A stretch of DNA of 64,000 nt, taken from the NCBI RefSeq assembly GCF_003584015.1, contig NZ_QXFM01000057.1, forward strand, positions 1 to 64,000, written 5' to 3'. Numbering within the stretch: the first letter of the stretch is position 1; each line of letters starts with the position of its first letter. Below are positions 39,681 to 49,816 of this stretch, in pieces. Source of the DNA: Aurantiacibacter xanthus (GTDB taxonomy: Bacteria; Pseudomonadota; Alphaproteobacteria; Sphingomonadales; Sphingomonadaceae). Both the position numbers and the translations under genes were made by a program. The notes under the pieces are model-generated. The model searched no databases and was not told the origin of the DNA. It was given only the letters and a program-made list of their open reading frames with translations.

Positions 39681-42053
39681 ATGGCAAGCCGCTCTGCCCC
39701 TTCGGCGGGGACCAATGACAGCGCGGACTGGCGCGCCGTCTTCCGCTATTCGCTGACCCGCAGCCTGCAGCTGACCGGGGGCGCGCTGCTGTTCGCCTTC
39801 ACGCTGTTCCTCGCCTTCGCCCTCATCAGCTACACCCAGACCGACGCCTCGCTCTCCACCGCAGCGGGCGACACCATCGGCAACTGGATGGGCGCGCCCG
39901 GCGCGATAGTGGCCGATCTGGCGCTGACCGGCTTCGGCTTCGTCTCGGCGCTGCTGCTCCCGCTCACCTTCGTGTTCGGTCGCAAGCTGTGGCGCGACGC
40001 CGACGAGGACGAGCACTGGGACGGGCGCTGGTGGCGCACGGTCGGGCTGCTGCTGGTGGCGATGGCGCTGCTCGCCAGCGTGCTGTCGCTGGTTTCGACC
40101 CCGCGCGACTGGAGCCTGCCCGCCTCGACCGGCGGCCTCGTCGGCCTGCTCGGCGAGCGGCTGATTACCGCGCTCGCCTCGCTGCTGCCCGCTGGTGTCC
40201 AGCCCTGGGCGATTGGCGCAGCGGGCGTTGCCTGCCTTGTCGGCGGAGCGATTTTGGCCGGACGGGTCTTCGCGCTCGACTGGAGCCGTTTCCTCACCCT
40301 GCCCGAGCTGCTGCGCAATCCGCCCCGGCTGTCGCAGCCCGCCAACCCGTTCCGCGAGGAAGCCCGCCAGCGCCAGCGCAAGGCCGACACCCTGCCCGAG
40401 GCCGACGACGAGAGCGATGCAGGCGACGAGCCAGCCACCTCCCCCGCCGCCGCGCGTCGCCAGACCACGATTGTCGACCCCGCCGCCGCTCCGCGCCGCG
40501 CCACCCCGTCGAAGGCCAAGGACCAGACCGACCTCTTCGCCGACTACCAGCTCCCCGGCCTCGACATCCTCGCCGACCCGCCCGAGAACGCGGCTCCCAA
40601 GCTCGACAAGCTGGCGCTTGAGCGCAATGCCCGCCTGCTCGAAACCGTGCTCGACGACTTTAACGTCAAGGGCGAGATCACCGCCGTGCGCACCGGCCCG
40701 GTGGTCACGATGTACGAGCTGGAGCCCGCCCCCGGCATCAAGGCCAGCCGGGTGATCGGCCTTGCCGAAGACATCGCCCGCAACATGAGCGCGATCTCCG
40801 CGCGCGTGGCCCCGATTCCCGGCAAGACCGTGATGGGCATCGAACTGCCCAATGCCCAGCGGCAGATGGTCAACTTCAAGGAGATGGTCGCCTCGGCCGC
40901 CTTTGCCGACCACGGCGGATCGCTGCCGATCATCCTCGGCAAGGATATCGCGGGCGAACCGATCGTCGCCGACCTTGCCGCCATGCCCCACCTGCTGGTG
41001 GCGGGCACCACCGGCTCGGGCAAGTCGGTCGGGCTTAACACCATTCTGCTATCGCTGCTTTACCGCTTCGGGCCGGACCAGTGCCGGATGATCCTGATCG
41101 ATCCCAAGGTGCTCGAACTGAAAAGCTACGAGCATATCCCGCACCTGCTGGCCGAGGTCGTGACCGAGCCGCCCAAGGCCGTGCGCGCGCTGAAGTGGGC
41201 GGTCGAGGAAATGGAGCGGCGCTACCGGATGATGAGCGATGTCGGCGCGCGCAACCTTGCCGGGTTCAACGAGCGGGTGCGTGCCGCCGCCGCCAAGGGC
41301 AAGCCGCTCCAGCGCACGGTGCAGACCGGGTTCGACCCCGACACCGGCGAACCGCTGATCGAGGAAGAGCTGCTCGAATATTCGGTGATGCCGCAGATCG
41401 TGGTCATCGTCGACGAGCTGGCCGACCTCATGCTGGTGGTCGGCAAGGAGATCGAGGGGCTGATCCAGCGCCTGTGCCAGAAGAGCCGCGCCGCCGGCAT
41501 CCACGTGATCACCGCCACCCAGCGCCCCTCGGTCGACGTCATCACCGGCGTCATCAAGGCCAACCTGCCGACCCGCATCAGCTTCGCCGTCTCCAGCCGC
41601 ATCGACAGCCGCACGATTATTGGCGAACAGGGCGCCGAGCAGCTGCTGGGCAAGGGCGACATGCTCTATAAACCGCTCTCGGGCGCGATCATGCGCGTGC
41701 ACGGGCCCTTCGTCTCCGACGAGGAGGTCGAGCGGGTGGCCGAGCACTGGCGCAAACAGGGCACGCCGCAATATGTCGATTCGGTCACCGAGGAACCGGC
41801 TGACGGCGGCTTCGACTTCGAGGACGAGTTCACCGCTTCGGACAATCCCGAAGAGCGCAAGTACCGTCAGGCCTGCCAGATCGTGATCGAGAACCAGAAG
41901 GCGAGCGGCTCCTGGCTCCAGCGGCAGATGGGCGTGGGCTACAACACCGCCGCCAAGTGGATCGAGCGGATGGAGGAGGACGGCCTCGTCGGCCCGGCCA
42001 ACCATGTCGGCCGCCGCGACATTTATCGCGACAAGGACGGCAATCCGCTCTAA
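39681..42053 (+). CDS. ftsK: DNA translocase FtsK
   Basis: A 790-residue divisome DNA pump. The N-terminal membrane domain has about four helices (residues 30-210). A linker rich in Pro, Ala and charged residues (about 220-300) leads to the RecA-like motor: Walker A GTTGSGKS near residue 445, Walker B VVIVDELADLMLV. The C-terminal gamma winged helix (SWLQRQMGVGYNTAAKWIERM) recognises KOPS sequences. GAGG precedes the ATG. The linker is short for an FtsK. Confidence 0.95.
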   Translation: MASRSAPSAGTNDSADWRAVFRYSLTRSLQLTGGALLFAFTLFLAFALISYTQTDASLSTAAGDTIGNWMGAPGAIVADLALTGFGFVSALLLPLTFVFGRKLWRDADEDEHWDGRWWRTVGLLLVAMALLASVLSLVSTPRDWSLPASTGGLVGLLGERLITALASLLPAGVQPWAIGAAGVACLVGGAILAGRVFALDWSRFLTLPELLRNPPRLSQPANPFREEARQRQRKADTLPEADDESDAGDEPATSPAAARRQTTIVDPAAAPRRATPSKAKDQTDLFADYQLPGLDILADPPENAAPKLDKLALERNARLLETVLDDFNVKGEITAVRTGPVVTMYELEPAPGIKASRVIGLAEDIARNMSAISARVAPIPGKTVMGIELPNAQRQMVNFKEMVASAAFADHGGSLPIILGKDIAGEPIVADLAAMPHLLVAGTTGSGKSVGLNTILLSLLYRFGPDQCRMILIDPKVLELKSYEHIPHLLAEVVTEPPKAVRALKWAVEEMERRYRMMSDVGARNLAGFNERVRAAAAKGKPLQRTVQTGFDPDTGEPLIEEELLEYSVMPQIVVIVDELADLMLVVGKEIEGLIQRLCQKSRAAGIHVITATQRPSVDVITGVIKANLPTRISFAVSSRIDSRTIIGEQGAEQLLGKGDMLYKPLSGAIMRVHGPFVSDEEVERVAEHWRKQGTPQYVDSVTEEPADGGFDFEDEFTASDNPEERKYRQACQIVIENQKASGSWLQRQMGVGYNTAAKWIERMEEDGLVGPANHVGRRDIYRDKDGNPL

Positions 42054-42064
42054 CGGCGCGCGCC

Positions 42065-42559
42065 ATGCCCAAACGCGCTTCCGCCAAGCCTGCCCCTGTC
42101 GCCAAGAAGGTCGGCTGGCTGGAGCATGTCGATCTGCCCGAACTCGGCCTTGTGCGCGAGAAGGCCAAGATCGACACCGGCGCGCGGACCTCCTCGCTCC
42201 ATGTCGACCGCATCGCGCCCTATGTCGATGCGAACGGACAGCACCGGGCGAGGATCACCAAATATGTCCGCCCTCCCGGCGAGCGGCGCAAGACCGTGCA
42301 CTGGGACGTCGAAATCCGCGATTTCCGGGCTGTGAAAAGCAGCAATGGCGCGGTCGAGGAGCGGGCCGTGATCGTGACCATGCTCAAACTCGGAAACGTA
42401 ACACGAAAGCGCGAGTTTACGCTGACGAATCGCAAGGAGATGCGCTATCAGATTCTCGTCGGTCGCAAGGGACTGGGTAAGCTGTTCCTTGTCGATCCTT
42501 CCGCAAAATTCCTGCTCGACCACGATGTGCCTGCCAAGGCCAAGGACCTCTCTGCATGA
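42065..42559 (+). CDS. RimK-associated zinc protease-like protein
   Basis: A 164-residue protein of the PF05618 type (ATP-dependent zinc protease, RimB-like). [25 protein letters not shown] and [19 protein letters not shown] are typical. The retropepsin-like D-T-G-A motif is intact. It starts 11 bp after ftsK and overlaps rimK by 4 bp (ATGA), which suggests a joint role in S6 glutamylation or its removal. Confidence 0.87.
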   Translation: MPKRASAKPAPVAKKVGWLEHVDLPELGLVREKAKIDTGARTSSLHVDRIAPYVDANGQHRARITKYVRPPGERRKTVHWDVEIRDFRAVKSSNGAVEERAVIVTMLKLGNVTRKREFTLTNRKEMRYQILVGRKGLGKLFLVDPSAKFLLDHDVPAKAKDLSA

Positions 42560-43467
42560 AACTGGCGATGCTCGCCCGCAATCCCAATCTCTACACCCAC
42601 CGCCGGCTGGTCGAGGCGGCGGAGGAGCGCGGTCATACGATCGAGATCCTGAACACGCTGCGCTGCTTCATGGACATCACCTCGCACCGGCCCACGGTGC
42701 ACTATGATGGCCGCGTGATCGGCCCCAAGGATTTCGACGCGGTGATCCCGCGCATCGGCGCCTCGGTCACGTTCTATGGCACCGCCGTGCTGCGCCAGTT
42801 CGAGATGATGGACGTCTACCCGCTGAACGAGAGCGTCTCGATCGGGCGCAGCCGCGACAAGCTGCGCTCGATGCAGCTGCTGGCGCGGCGCGGGATCGGC
42901 CTGCCGGTCACCGCCTTTGCCCACTCCGCCAAGCAGGCCGAGCAGGTGCTGGCCATCGCGGGCGGTGCACCGGTGGTGATCAAGCTTCTGGAGGGCACGC
43001 AGGGGATCGGCGTGGTACTGGCCGACACGCCGCGTTCGGCCAAGTCGGTGTTCGAAGCCTTCCGCAGCGCCAACGTGCATATCCTCGCGCAGGAGTTCAT
43101 CAAGGAAGCGAACGGCACCGATATCCGCGCGCTGGTGGTGGGCGGCAAGGTGGTCGCCGCGATGCAGCGCACCGGGGCGGCAGACGATTTCCGCAGCAAC
43201 ATCCACCGCGGCGGCCATGCCGAGAAGATCCGCATTACGGCGGAAGAACGCTCGACCGCCGTCCGCTCGGCCAAGATCATGGGGCTGAACGTGTGCGGCG
43301 TGGACATGCTGCGCTCGAACCATGGGCCGGTGGTGATGGAGGTCAATTCCTCGCCCGGTCTGGAGGGACTGGAGAAGGCGACCAACACCGACGTGGCGGG
43401 CAAGATCATCGCCTTCCTTGAGGAAAACGCCGCCAAGGGCCGCACCAAGACGCGCGGCAAGGGCTGA
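42556..43467 (+). CDS. rimK: RimK-type ATP-grasp ligase (S6 glutamate ligase)
   Basis: A 303-residue ATP-grasp enzyme that adds glutamate residues to ribosomal protein S6. Motifs: [45 protein letters not shown] (ATP lid), [36 protein letters not shown] (Mg2+ site). It overlaps the upstream zinc-protease-like gene. Confidence 0.93.
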   Translation: MKLAMLARNPNLYTHRRLVEAAEERGHTIEILNTLRCFMDITSHRPTVHYDGRVIGPKDFDAVIPRIGASVTFYGTAVLRQFEMMDVYPLNESVSIGRSRDKLRSMQLLARRGIGLPVTAFAHSAKQAEQVLAIAGGAPVVIKLLEGTQGIGVVLADTPRSAKSVFEAFRSANVHILAQEFIKEANGTDIRALVVGGKVVAAMQRTGAADDFRSNIHRGGHAEKIRITAEERSTAVRSAKIMGLNVCGVDMLRSNHGPVVMEVNSSPGLEGLEKATNTDVAGKIIAFLEENAAKGRTKTRGKG

Positions 43468-43497
43468 GCCCGGCCTTCCCAGAGCGGAGCGTTGCTA

Positions 43498-43591
43498 AGC
43501 CCTTCCCCATGGGGAAGGGTTGGGATGGGGGTTCCACGCCAACCAGCGTCGAGCCCCCACCCCCAGCCCCTCCCCAAGGGGAGGGGAGCAA
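43498..43591. repeat. Intergenic hairpin repeat, copy 2
   Basis: The same arrangement as the element at 5708-5794: CCCTTCCCCATGGGGAAGGG, GTTGGGATGGGGGTTC, GAGCCCCCACCCCCAGCC and a final CCCCAAGGGGAGGGG hairpin. It lies between the convergent rimK and tannase-like genes and may serve as their shared terminator. Confidence 0.8.
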
Positions 43592-43608
43592 GGCATATGG
43601 GGGGCGTC

Positions 43609-45183
43609 CTAGGAAGAGGGCATCCGGCAGGTGTAACTGCCCGCGCGCAAGGCCTCGCCGCTTTCGTAGTGCGCGTAGGACGGGTGCGGGCATAGTTTCA
43701 TACTCTCCGGCCCGCCGCTCATGCGGAACGCGTCAACCGCGCCCGGCGCCTTGCCCTGCTCGACCCAGTCGACCATCGGCCCAAGCAGGTCGAACTGGTC
43801 GAAGGTGTCGCCGCCCGCGCAGTGCGACATTCCCGGCACCATGTAGAAGCGCGCGGCGTTGTCCCATTGGTCCACGCCATTGGCCTCGCGCGCACGCTGG
43901 AAATAGTCCCAGGTGTCGAAGGCCGAGAACCACGGGTCGGACACGCCGTGGAAGAACATCAGCTTCGAACCGCGTCCGAGGTAGGTGGAAAGGTTCGTCC
44001 AGTAGGGGGTATCGGTGAGGCGGCCCACCGCATCCCAGCGCACCGCGTGCAGCCGCGCATCGACATCCATCTCGCGCGCGGTGCTGGCGGGGCCGAACAC
44101 ACCCGGCTGGCCCATCGGCACGAAACCGGGGAGGCCCGCTCCGTCGAAGGCGATGCCCGTATCCCACGGATAGGCGACGTAGCTGGCCCGCCCGCTGCCG
44201 TCGCGCGGCCCGGCAAGGCCAGCGGCCAGCGCATCGGCCTGCGACTGGCTGAGACAGCTGCCGCTCTCGCCCGGCTTGCACACGAGGCCCTGCGGATCGA
44301 AGGCGCGGCAGGCCTCGACGTTCATAATCATCCCATCGGCCTTGCCGTCGAGTGCGTCGCACTGGCGCAGCACCTCGCGGCGGATGGCAGCGCGCTGCTC
44401 GCCCACGATCCCCGCCGGGCCTTCCTCGCCCGCAGCCAAAGTGCGGTTGAGCATCACCTGCGCATATTCGATACTGAGGTTCGAATGGCCCGGCCGCATC
44501 GCGGGTGCGCCGATCACGATCCCGTCGAACAGCTCGGGATAGCGCTGGCTCGCCAGCATCCCTTCGCGCCCGCCCGTCGAGCAACCCGCCATATAGGAAT
44601 GATGCGGCGCTTGCCCGTAATAGCGGCCGGTCAGCGCGCGGGTCACTTCGGTTACGCGCGGCACCGCCGCTTCGGCAAAGTCGAGCGCGGCGCGCTGATC
44701 GGCCATGAAGCTCTGGTCGAACACCTCACCCTTGTGCCCGCTGTCGTGGCTGGCGACGGCGAACCCCCGGCTGAGCGCGTTGTCCTTGCCCGCTGCGACC
44801 GGGCCGACCGCCGGGCGCACCACGCCGTTCAATCCGCCCCCGCCTTGCAACAGATAGCGCCCGTTCCACTCCACCGGCAGCGCCAGCTCGAAGCCGATCC
44901 CATATTCGACCCCGCCCGCGCCCACGCGGCGGTTGATCACACCCTCGACCAGGCAATGCGGCGGCTTGGTGATGGGGGGCGAGCCGGGCGTCGCGGGAAG
45001 CGTGCTGCCCTCGGGATGGAAGCTGGCCGAGGTGATCTCCACCCCATCCGCCACCATGCCGGCGAGCGCCGTGCAACGGGCGGCGGCGTCATTGGCCGCG
45101 AGGCTCGCCTGCTGGGCAGGAGCGCTTGCCAGCGGCAGCGTAGCGGAGGCCAGCAGGCTGGCGATAACGATGGACTTGCGCAT
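43609..45183 (-). CDS. Tannase/feruloyl esterase family protein
   Basis: A 524-residue exported hydrolase with a Sec signal peptide (MRKSIVIASLLASATLPLAS). The family's CS-D-HC motif is visible: nucleophile Ser in MAGCSTGGREG, Asp in GVSDPWFSA, His in GMSHCAGGD, with neighbouring Cys residues for a disulfide. A lid-like insertion holds several more Cys. It probably cleaves esters of plant phenolics. The start at 45183 fits the signal peptide; the frame to 45243 does not. Confidence 0.87.
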   Translation of the reverse strand: MRKSIVIASLLASATLPLASAPAQQASLAANDAAARCTALAGMVADGVEITSASFHPEGSTLPATPGSPPITKPPHCLVEGVINRRVGAGGVEYGIGFELALPVEWNGRYLLQGGGGLNGVVRPAVGPVAAGKDNALSRGFAVASHDSGHKGEVFDQSFMADQRAALDFAEAAVPRVTEVTRALTGRYYGQAPHHSYMAGCSTGGREGMLASQRYPELFDGIVIGAPAMRPGHSNLSIEYAQVMLNRTLAAGEEGPAGIVGEQRAAIRREVLRQCDALDGKADGMIMNVEACRAFDPQGLVCKPGESGSCLSQSQADALAAGLAGPRDGSGRASYVAYPWDTGIAFDGAGLPGFVPMGQPGVFGPASTAREMDVDARLHAVRWDAVGRLTDTPYWTNLSTYLGRGSKLMFFHGVSDPWFSAFDTWDYFQRAREANGVDQWDNAARFYMVPGMSHCAGGDTFDQFDLLGPMVDWVEQGKAPGAVDAFRMSGGPESMKLCPHPSYAHYESGEALRAGSYTCRMPSS

Positions 45184-45301
45184 GGTGGTCTCTCCCGGCC
45201 CCTGTTTTGCGCGAAGATTAGCAAGCGCAGCGCCGAGCGACAATTGTTCCGATTGCCTCTCAAGCAGGCAAGGCTAGTCTGTCTCGAAACAGGAGAGGGA
45301 A

Positions 45302-46543
45302 ATGATGATGATGCGGCATGTTCTCGCAACGGCGGCGCTGACCGCGATGCTCTGGACCGGCGCGGCCCATGCGCAGGAAGGCCGCTGGGTCGGCAGCTGG
45401 ACCGCCAGCCCCCACGCCCCGCTCACCACCGAAGGACCGTTCGCCGCCCCCGGCTTCGAGGACGTTACCCTCGCGCAGACCATCCGCCTGTCCGAAGGCG
45501 GCTCGGCGCTGCGGGTGCGCTTCACCAACCGCTATGGCCCCGCCCCCTTGCGCATCGACGAAGCGCGCATCGTGCTGCTCGACGACAGCGGCGCGGAGGT
45601 TCCGGGCACCAGCCGTCCGCTCACCTTCGGCGGGGCGGAAGAGGCGGTGATCCCGCGCGGCGCGCCTTTCGTCAGCGATGTGGTGGAGCTGGCCAGCGAG
45701 GACTTCCAGAAGGCCAGGGTCGTGATCTATCTGCCCGAAGCGACCGGTCCCTGCTCCTGCCACCTGACCGGCCTTGATGATCTCACCGTGTCGGCTCCGG
45801 GCAACCATGTGGACGAGGACTTCGCCCCGGTCACAACCGCGCAGTATCGCGCCTTCCTGCAAACGGTCGAGGTGCTCTCGCCCGATGCGATGGGCACCAT
45901 CGTGGCCTTTGGCGATTCGATCACCGACGGGGTCGGCTCGACACCGGGCGCGGACCGGCGCTGGCCCGATGTGCTGGCCGAGCGGCTCGAAGCGGCGGGG
46001 ATGGAATATGCGGTGGCCAATGCCGCGATCTCGGGCAACCGCGTGCTCAGCCCCGGCATGGGCGAAAGCGCGCTCGCCCGGTTCGACGAGGATGTGCTCT
46101 CGCTGCCCAATGTCACCCACATGATCGTGTTCGAAGGCGTGAACGACATCGGCAACCGCTATGGCCCCCAGCGGGGAGGCATGCCCGGTCTCACGTTTGA
46201 CCAGCCGGAAATCGACGTGGCGCAGATGATCGCGGGCTTCCGCCAGCTGATCGCCCGCGCGCACGAGAAGGGCATCACGGTGATTGCCTCGCCGATCGGG
46301 CCATACAAGGGCGCGGCCTATTGGAGCGAGGAAGGCGAAGCCGCGCGGCAGGCGATCAACGACTGGATCCTCACCTCGGGCGAGTTCGACGCAGTGGTTC
46401 GCTTCGACGAAGCCTTTGCCGATCCCGCCGATCCGCAGCAGATGCGCGAGGGCTATCACATGGGCGATCACCTGCACGGCTCCGACGCAGGCCTGCGCGC
46501 GGTTGGCGAGAGCATTGATCTGACGCTGTTCTCCGCCGACTGA
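45302..46543 (+). CDS. Secreted SGNH/GDSL hydrolase
   Basis: A 413-residue exported esterase-type protein. A Sec signal peptide is followed by an N-terminal beta domain (about 25-185; GSWTASPHAP). The SGNH domain has block I AFGDSITDGV, Asn block SGNR, GVNDIG and the C-terminal D-x-x-H pair in GDHLHGSDAG. Likely substrates are carbohydrate esters. Four ATGs in tandem at 45302 leave the start slightly open. Confidence 0.88.
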   Translation: MMMMRHVLATAALTAMLWTGAAHAQEGRWVGSWTASPHAPLTTEGPFAAPGFEDVTLAQTIRLSEGGSALRVRFTNRYGPAPLRIDEARIVLLDDSGAEVPGTSRPLTFGGAEEAVIPRGAPFVSDVVELASEDFQKARVVIYLPEATGPCSCHLTGLDDLTVSAPGNHVDEDFAPVTTAQYRAFLQTVEVLSPDAMGTIVAFGDSITDGVGSTPGADRRWPDVLAERLEAAGMEYAVANAAISGNRVLSPGMGESALARFDEDVLSLPNVTHMIVFEGVNDIGNRYGPQRGGMPGLTFDQPEIDVAQMIAGFRQLIARAHEKGITVIASPIGPYKGAAYWSEEGEAARQAINDWILTSGEFDAVVRFDEAFADPADPQQMREGYHMGDHLHGSDAGLRAVGESIDLTLFSAD

Positions 46544-46550
46544 ACGCGCT

Positions 46551-46871
46551 ATGGGGCGCTTCATGCGCCTCATGGTGATCCTTGCTGTCCTGCTGGCCGC
46601 ACTGGCGATGGGCCAGCCACGCCCGGCGCAGGCTGCCAATGCGCCGGCCATGGCCGATTGCCACACCATGCCCGCGCCCGATCACCAGCAGCATCCCGAG
46701 GGCGACCAACGCCAGCTCGCGCACAGCTGCCCCGGTTGCGCCCTGCCCTTCGCAAGCGCGCTGCCAGACCGCGCGCCCACGACCTATCGCCTGCCGAAAG
46801 ACCGCCCGCTCGCCCGCCCGCTTGCTTCGCTGGCGAGCGCCCCGATCCCGCCCCCTCCGCGAGCCGCCTGA
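46551..46871 (+). CDS. Small Cys/His-rich exported protein
   Basis: A 106-residue protein with a signal peptide cut near AQAAN, a short metal-ligand-like cluster (DCHTMPAPDHQQHP and HSCPGCALP) and a Pro/Arg-rich tail. This resembles small proteins next to copper-resistance genes. It begins 8 bp after the SGNH stop and 42 bp before the Met/His-rich gene, so the two are probably linked. A copper role is inferred. Confidence 0.65.
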   Translation: MGRFMRLMVILAVLLAALAMGQPRPAQAANAPAMADCHTMPAPDHQQHPEGDQRQLAHSCPGCALPFASALPDRAPTTYRLPKDRPLARPLASLASAPIPPPPRAA

Positions 46872-46913
46872 CCGCAAACGAAGCCCTCGTTTCGATCAGT
46901 CAGGATTAGTTCG

Positions 46914-48277
46914 ATGAAAATTGCATTGCTTGCCGGCGCCGCTGTGGCGCTGGTGCCCCTGCCCGTGCTGGCGCAGGATCACTCCACCATGGACCATTCG
47001 GCCATGGATCACTCGTCCATGGACCACACGGCCATGGACCACACGGCCATGGACCACTCCGCCATGGGTCACGGCCCAATGGACCACAGTGCCATGGATC
47101 ATCCCGCCATGGGCCACTCCGCCATGATGTCTCCCAACCCCAGCGGCGCCGCCGGCGGCTCGGGCACCGCGCTGCTGCCGGCTGCCGAGGGCATGATGCC
47201 CGGCATCCACATCGACCTCGGCGGCGAGTGGCAGGCCATGGCGCACGGCTATGGCTGGCTCGTCCACTCCGAGCAGACCGGCCCGCGCGGTGACGACCCA
47301 CCTATGTCCAGTCGATGGCCATGCTGATGGCCGAGCGGCCCTTCGCGGGTGGCCGGGTGCAACTGCGCACCATGCTCAGCGCCGAGCCGCTGATGTCGGC
47401 GCGCGGCTATCCCAACCTCTTCGCCACCGGCGAGACCGCCAACGGCGAACCGCTGGTCGACCGCCAGCACCCGCACGATCTGTTCATGGAGCTGGCCGCG
47501 CGTGTCGACCTCGATCTGGCCGACAATCTCACCGGCTTCGTCTACGGCGGCCCGGTTGGCGAGCCTGCGCTCGGCCCCTCGGCCTTCATGCACCGCGCTT
47601 CGGCCCGGCTCAATCCCGAGGCCCCGATCACCCATCACTGGTTCGATTCCACCCACATCACCTATGGCGTGGTCACGGCTGGCCTCGCCGGGCGCGGCTG
47701 GCAGCTCGAAGGAAGCGCCTTCCGCGGCGCCGAACCCGACGAGGAGCGCTGGGGCATCGAAACCCCCAAGCTCGATAGCTGGTCGGTGCGCGCCAGTCTT
47801 GCCCCGTCCGACAACTGGCTGGTGCAGGCAAGCTACGGCCGGATCAAGGAACCCGAAGCGCTCCACCCCGGCGAGGACGAGGCGCGCACCACCGCCAGCG
47901 TGCAGTACAATTCGGGCAAGGGCCTGTCGGCGCTCGCCGCTTTCTCGGCCAAGAACCGCGTTCCGGGCGACACGCTAACCGCCTGGCTGGGCGAGGTGAA
48001 CTGGGACATAACCAAGCGCCACAGCCTGTTCGGCCGGGTCGAAAACGTGCTCAACGATGAGCTTTTCCACGATCATGACGATCCGCTGCACGATCAGGCC
48101 TTCCGCATCACCAAGCTGCAGGCAGGCTATGCCTATACCCTGCCGCTGGGCGATGCGTTCAGCCTTGCGCTGGGCGGCAGTGCGGCGAAGTTCCTCAAAC
48201 CCTCGGTGCTCGATGCGGCCTATGGGGATAACCCGATGGGCTACACCCTGTTCGCCAAGCTTTCGCTTGGGCGATAG
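46914..48277 (+). pseudogene. Met/His-rich outer-membrane metal protein, frameshifted
   Basis: Two frames together make one protein of about 454 residues. Frame 1 (46914-47327) has a signal peptide, ten DHSAM-type pentapeptides, then GGEWQAMAHGYGWLVHSEQT and GPRGDD before running off-family (PPMSSRWPC). Frame 2 resumes in register from about 47300 (TYVQSMAMLMAERP), ending at 48277 with an amphipathic beta-rich domain that looks like an outer-membrane barrel. One base seems missing at 47298-47299. The Met/His repeats resemble copper-binding segments of CopB-type proteins. It could be a true mutation or a sequencing error. Similar full-length proteins of unknown function sit in metal-resistance loci. 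Confidence 0.75.
46977..47126 (+). repeat. Ten 15-bp tandem repeats encoding DHSAM-type pentapeptides
   Basis: Ten in-frame units of the form [D/G]H[S/T/G/P]xM, for example DHSTM, DHSAM, DHTAM, GHGPM. The DNA units keep a GCCATGGACCAC core with synonymous changes, so the array is degenerate but still in phase. Each unit offers a His and a Met for Cu(I)/Cu(II). Confidence 0.9.
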
Positions 48278-48295
48278 GGTGCAAGCACTGGATAA

Positions 48296-49816
48296 ATGAC
48301 ACAGGCGGCCTTTCCGCCCGCAGTCCCATCGCCTAAGTCTGCCCCGATGCGGGCGCAGATCGAAATAGGACAGGATTCGGGTGGCGGGGCCGTCCACGTC
48401 GATGTCGAGGAACTGCTCGCCACGCGCCTGCTGGTGCAGGGCAATTCGGGCAGCGGCAAGTCGCACCTGCTGCGCCGCCTGCTCGAACAGAGCGCACAAA
48501 TGGTGCAACAGGTGGTGATCGACCCCGAGGGCGACTTCGTCAGCCTGGCCAAAGAGTATGGTCATATCGTGATCGAGGGCGGCAGCTACACCAGCCGCGA
48601 GATCGAGGCGCTGGCCGGGCGCATCCGCCAGCACCGCGCCTCGGTCGTGCTCAGCCTCGACGATCTGGAAGTCGAACAGCAGATCCGCTGCGCCGCGCTG
48701 TTCCTCACCGCCATGTTCGACGCCCCGCGCGAACACTGGTTCCCGGCGCTCGTAGTGGTCGACGAGGCGCAGATGTTCGCGCCCGCCGCCGCCGGCGAGA
48801 TGGCCGAAGACACCCGCCGGATGACGCTGACGGCGATGACCAACCTGATGTGCCGCGGGCGAAAGCGCGGCCTCGCCGGAATCGTCGCCACCCAGCGGCT
48901 GGCCAAGCTCGCCAAGAACGTCGCCGCCGAGGCCTCGAACTTCCTGATGGGGCGCACCTTCCTCGATATCGACATGCAGCGCGCCGCCGACCTGCTCGGC
49001 ATGGACCGCAAGCAGGCCGAGCGTATCCGCGACCTGCAATGCGGCCACTTCCTCGGCCTCGGTCCGGCGGTGAGCCGCAAGCCGGTGGCGGTGAAGATCG
49101 GCTCGGTGACGACCGGTGGCAAGAACGCTGCTTCCGGCCTCGTGCCGCTGCCCGGCCTCTCGACCGAGGGGATGGAGGCGCTGCTCCACGATTCGCTGGC
49201 CGAGGAAGCCGCTGCCCCGCAACCCCAGCGCCCCGCCCCGCCGCCGCGCCCGGCGATGGAGGACCTCGCCGACACCATCGCCCACGCGCAGGACGACGAT
49301 GCCATTCCCGCCGCTGCCGATAGGGACGGCCCGGAAACTCCCGCCGCCCCGCCGCCGCCCGATGGCTCGGTCGAGCAGGTGCTGGCCGAGATGGCGCGCG
49401 AAGAGGGCGCGACCTTCCAGTCGCTGGCGAGCCTGTTCCGCAGCTTCGCGATCCGCTGCCGCGAGCGCCGCGTGCCCAGCGCCCATATCGACATGGCGCA
49501 GTTCCGCCGCCTGTTCGCCCATGCCAGCGCCGGACTCGAACGGCTCGATCCCTCACGCCGCGCGGCGGTGGAGCAACTCGCGCAAGGGGTCGACGACGAT
49601 GTCCTCGCGCCGTTCCTCGCCATTGCCGCCGCCGCCGCCGAGGGCCGCAACGCGCCCGACGAGGAAGAACTGGCCCGCGTCTATGGCAGCTCGTCGCCGG
49701 GGCGCATCCGCCGCCTGCTCGACCATCTGGAAAAGACCGGCCTGATCACGGTGCGCGAGGACTTCGGCGGAGAACGCACGATCACCGTGCCGGGACTGGA
49801 AGAATTCGCGAGCTAG
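48296..49816 (+). CDS. HerA/FtsK-superfamily ATPase
   Basis: A 506-residue P-loop ATPase of the HerA type. Walker A is GNSGSGKSH (residues 49-57). Walker B is LVVVDEAQMF, and a sensor-like region is RGLAGIVATQRLAKL. A Pro/Ala-rich linker (about 300-350) and a helical C-terminus with a winged-helix-like end (ARVYGSSSPGRIRRLLDHLEKTG) follow. HerA proteins pump DNA with NurA nucleases, but no nuclease adjoins it here. The stop overlaps the convergent flavin-reductase stop. Confidence 0.82.
   Translation: MTQAAFPPAVPSPKSAPMRAQIEIGQDSGGGAVHVDVEELLATRLLVQGNSGSGKSHLLRRLLEQSAQMVQQVVIDPEGDFVSLAKEYGHIVIEGGSYTSREIEALAGRIRQHRASVVLSLDDLEVEQQIRCAALFLTAMFDAPREHWFPALVVVDEAQMFAPAAAGEMAEDTRRMTLTAMTNLMCRGRKRGLAGIVATQRLAKLAKNVAAEASNFLMGRTFLDIDMQRAADLLGMDRKQAERIRDLQCGHFLGLGPAVSRKPVAVKIGSVTTGGKNAASGLVPLPGLSTEGMEALLHDSLAEEAAAPQPQRPAPPPRPAMEDLADTIAHAQDDDAIPAAADRDGPETPAAPPPPDGSVEQVLAEMAREEGATFQSLASLFRSFAIRCRERRVPSAHIDMAQFRRLFAHASAGLERLDPSRRAAVEQLAQGVDDDVLAPFLAIAAAAAEGRNAPDEEELARVYGSSSPGRIRRLLDHLEKTGLITVREDFGGERTITVPGLEEFAS

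Noticed and set aside
47285-47310. Programmed ribosomal frameshift at the Met/His-rich gene
   Set aside because: No slippery heptamer or downstream pseudoknot is seen; a simple one-base loss explains it better.
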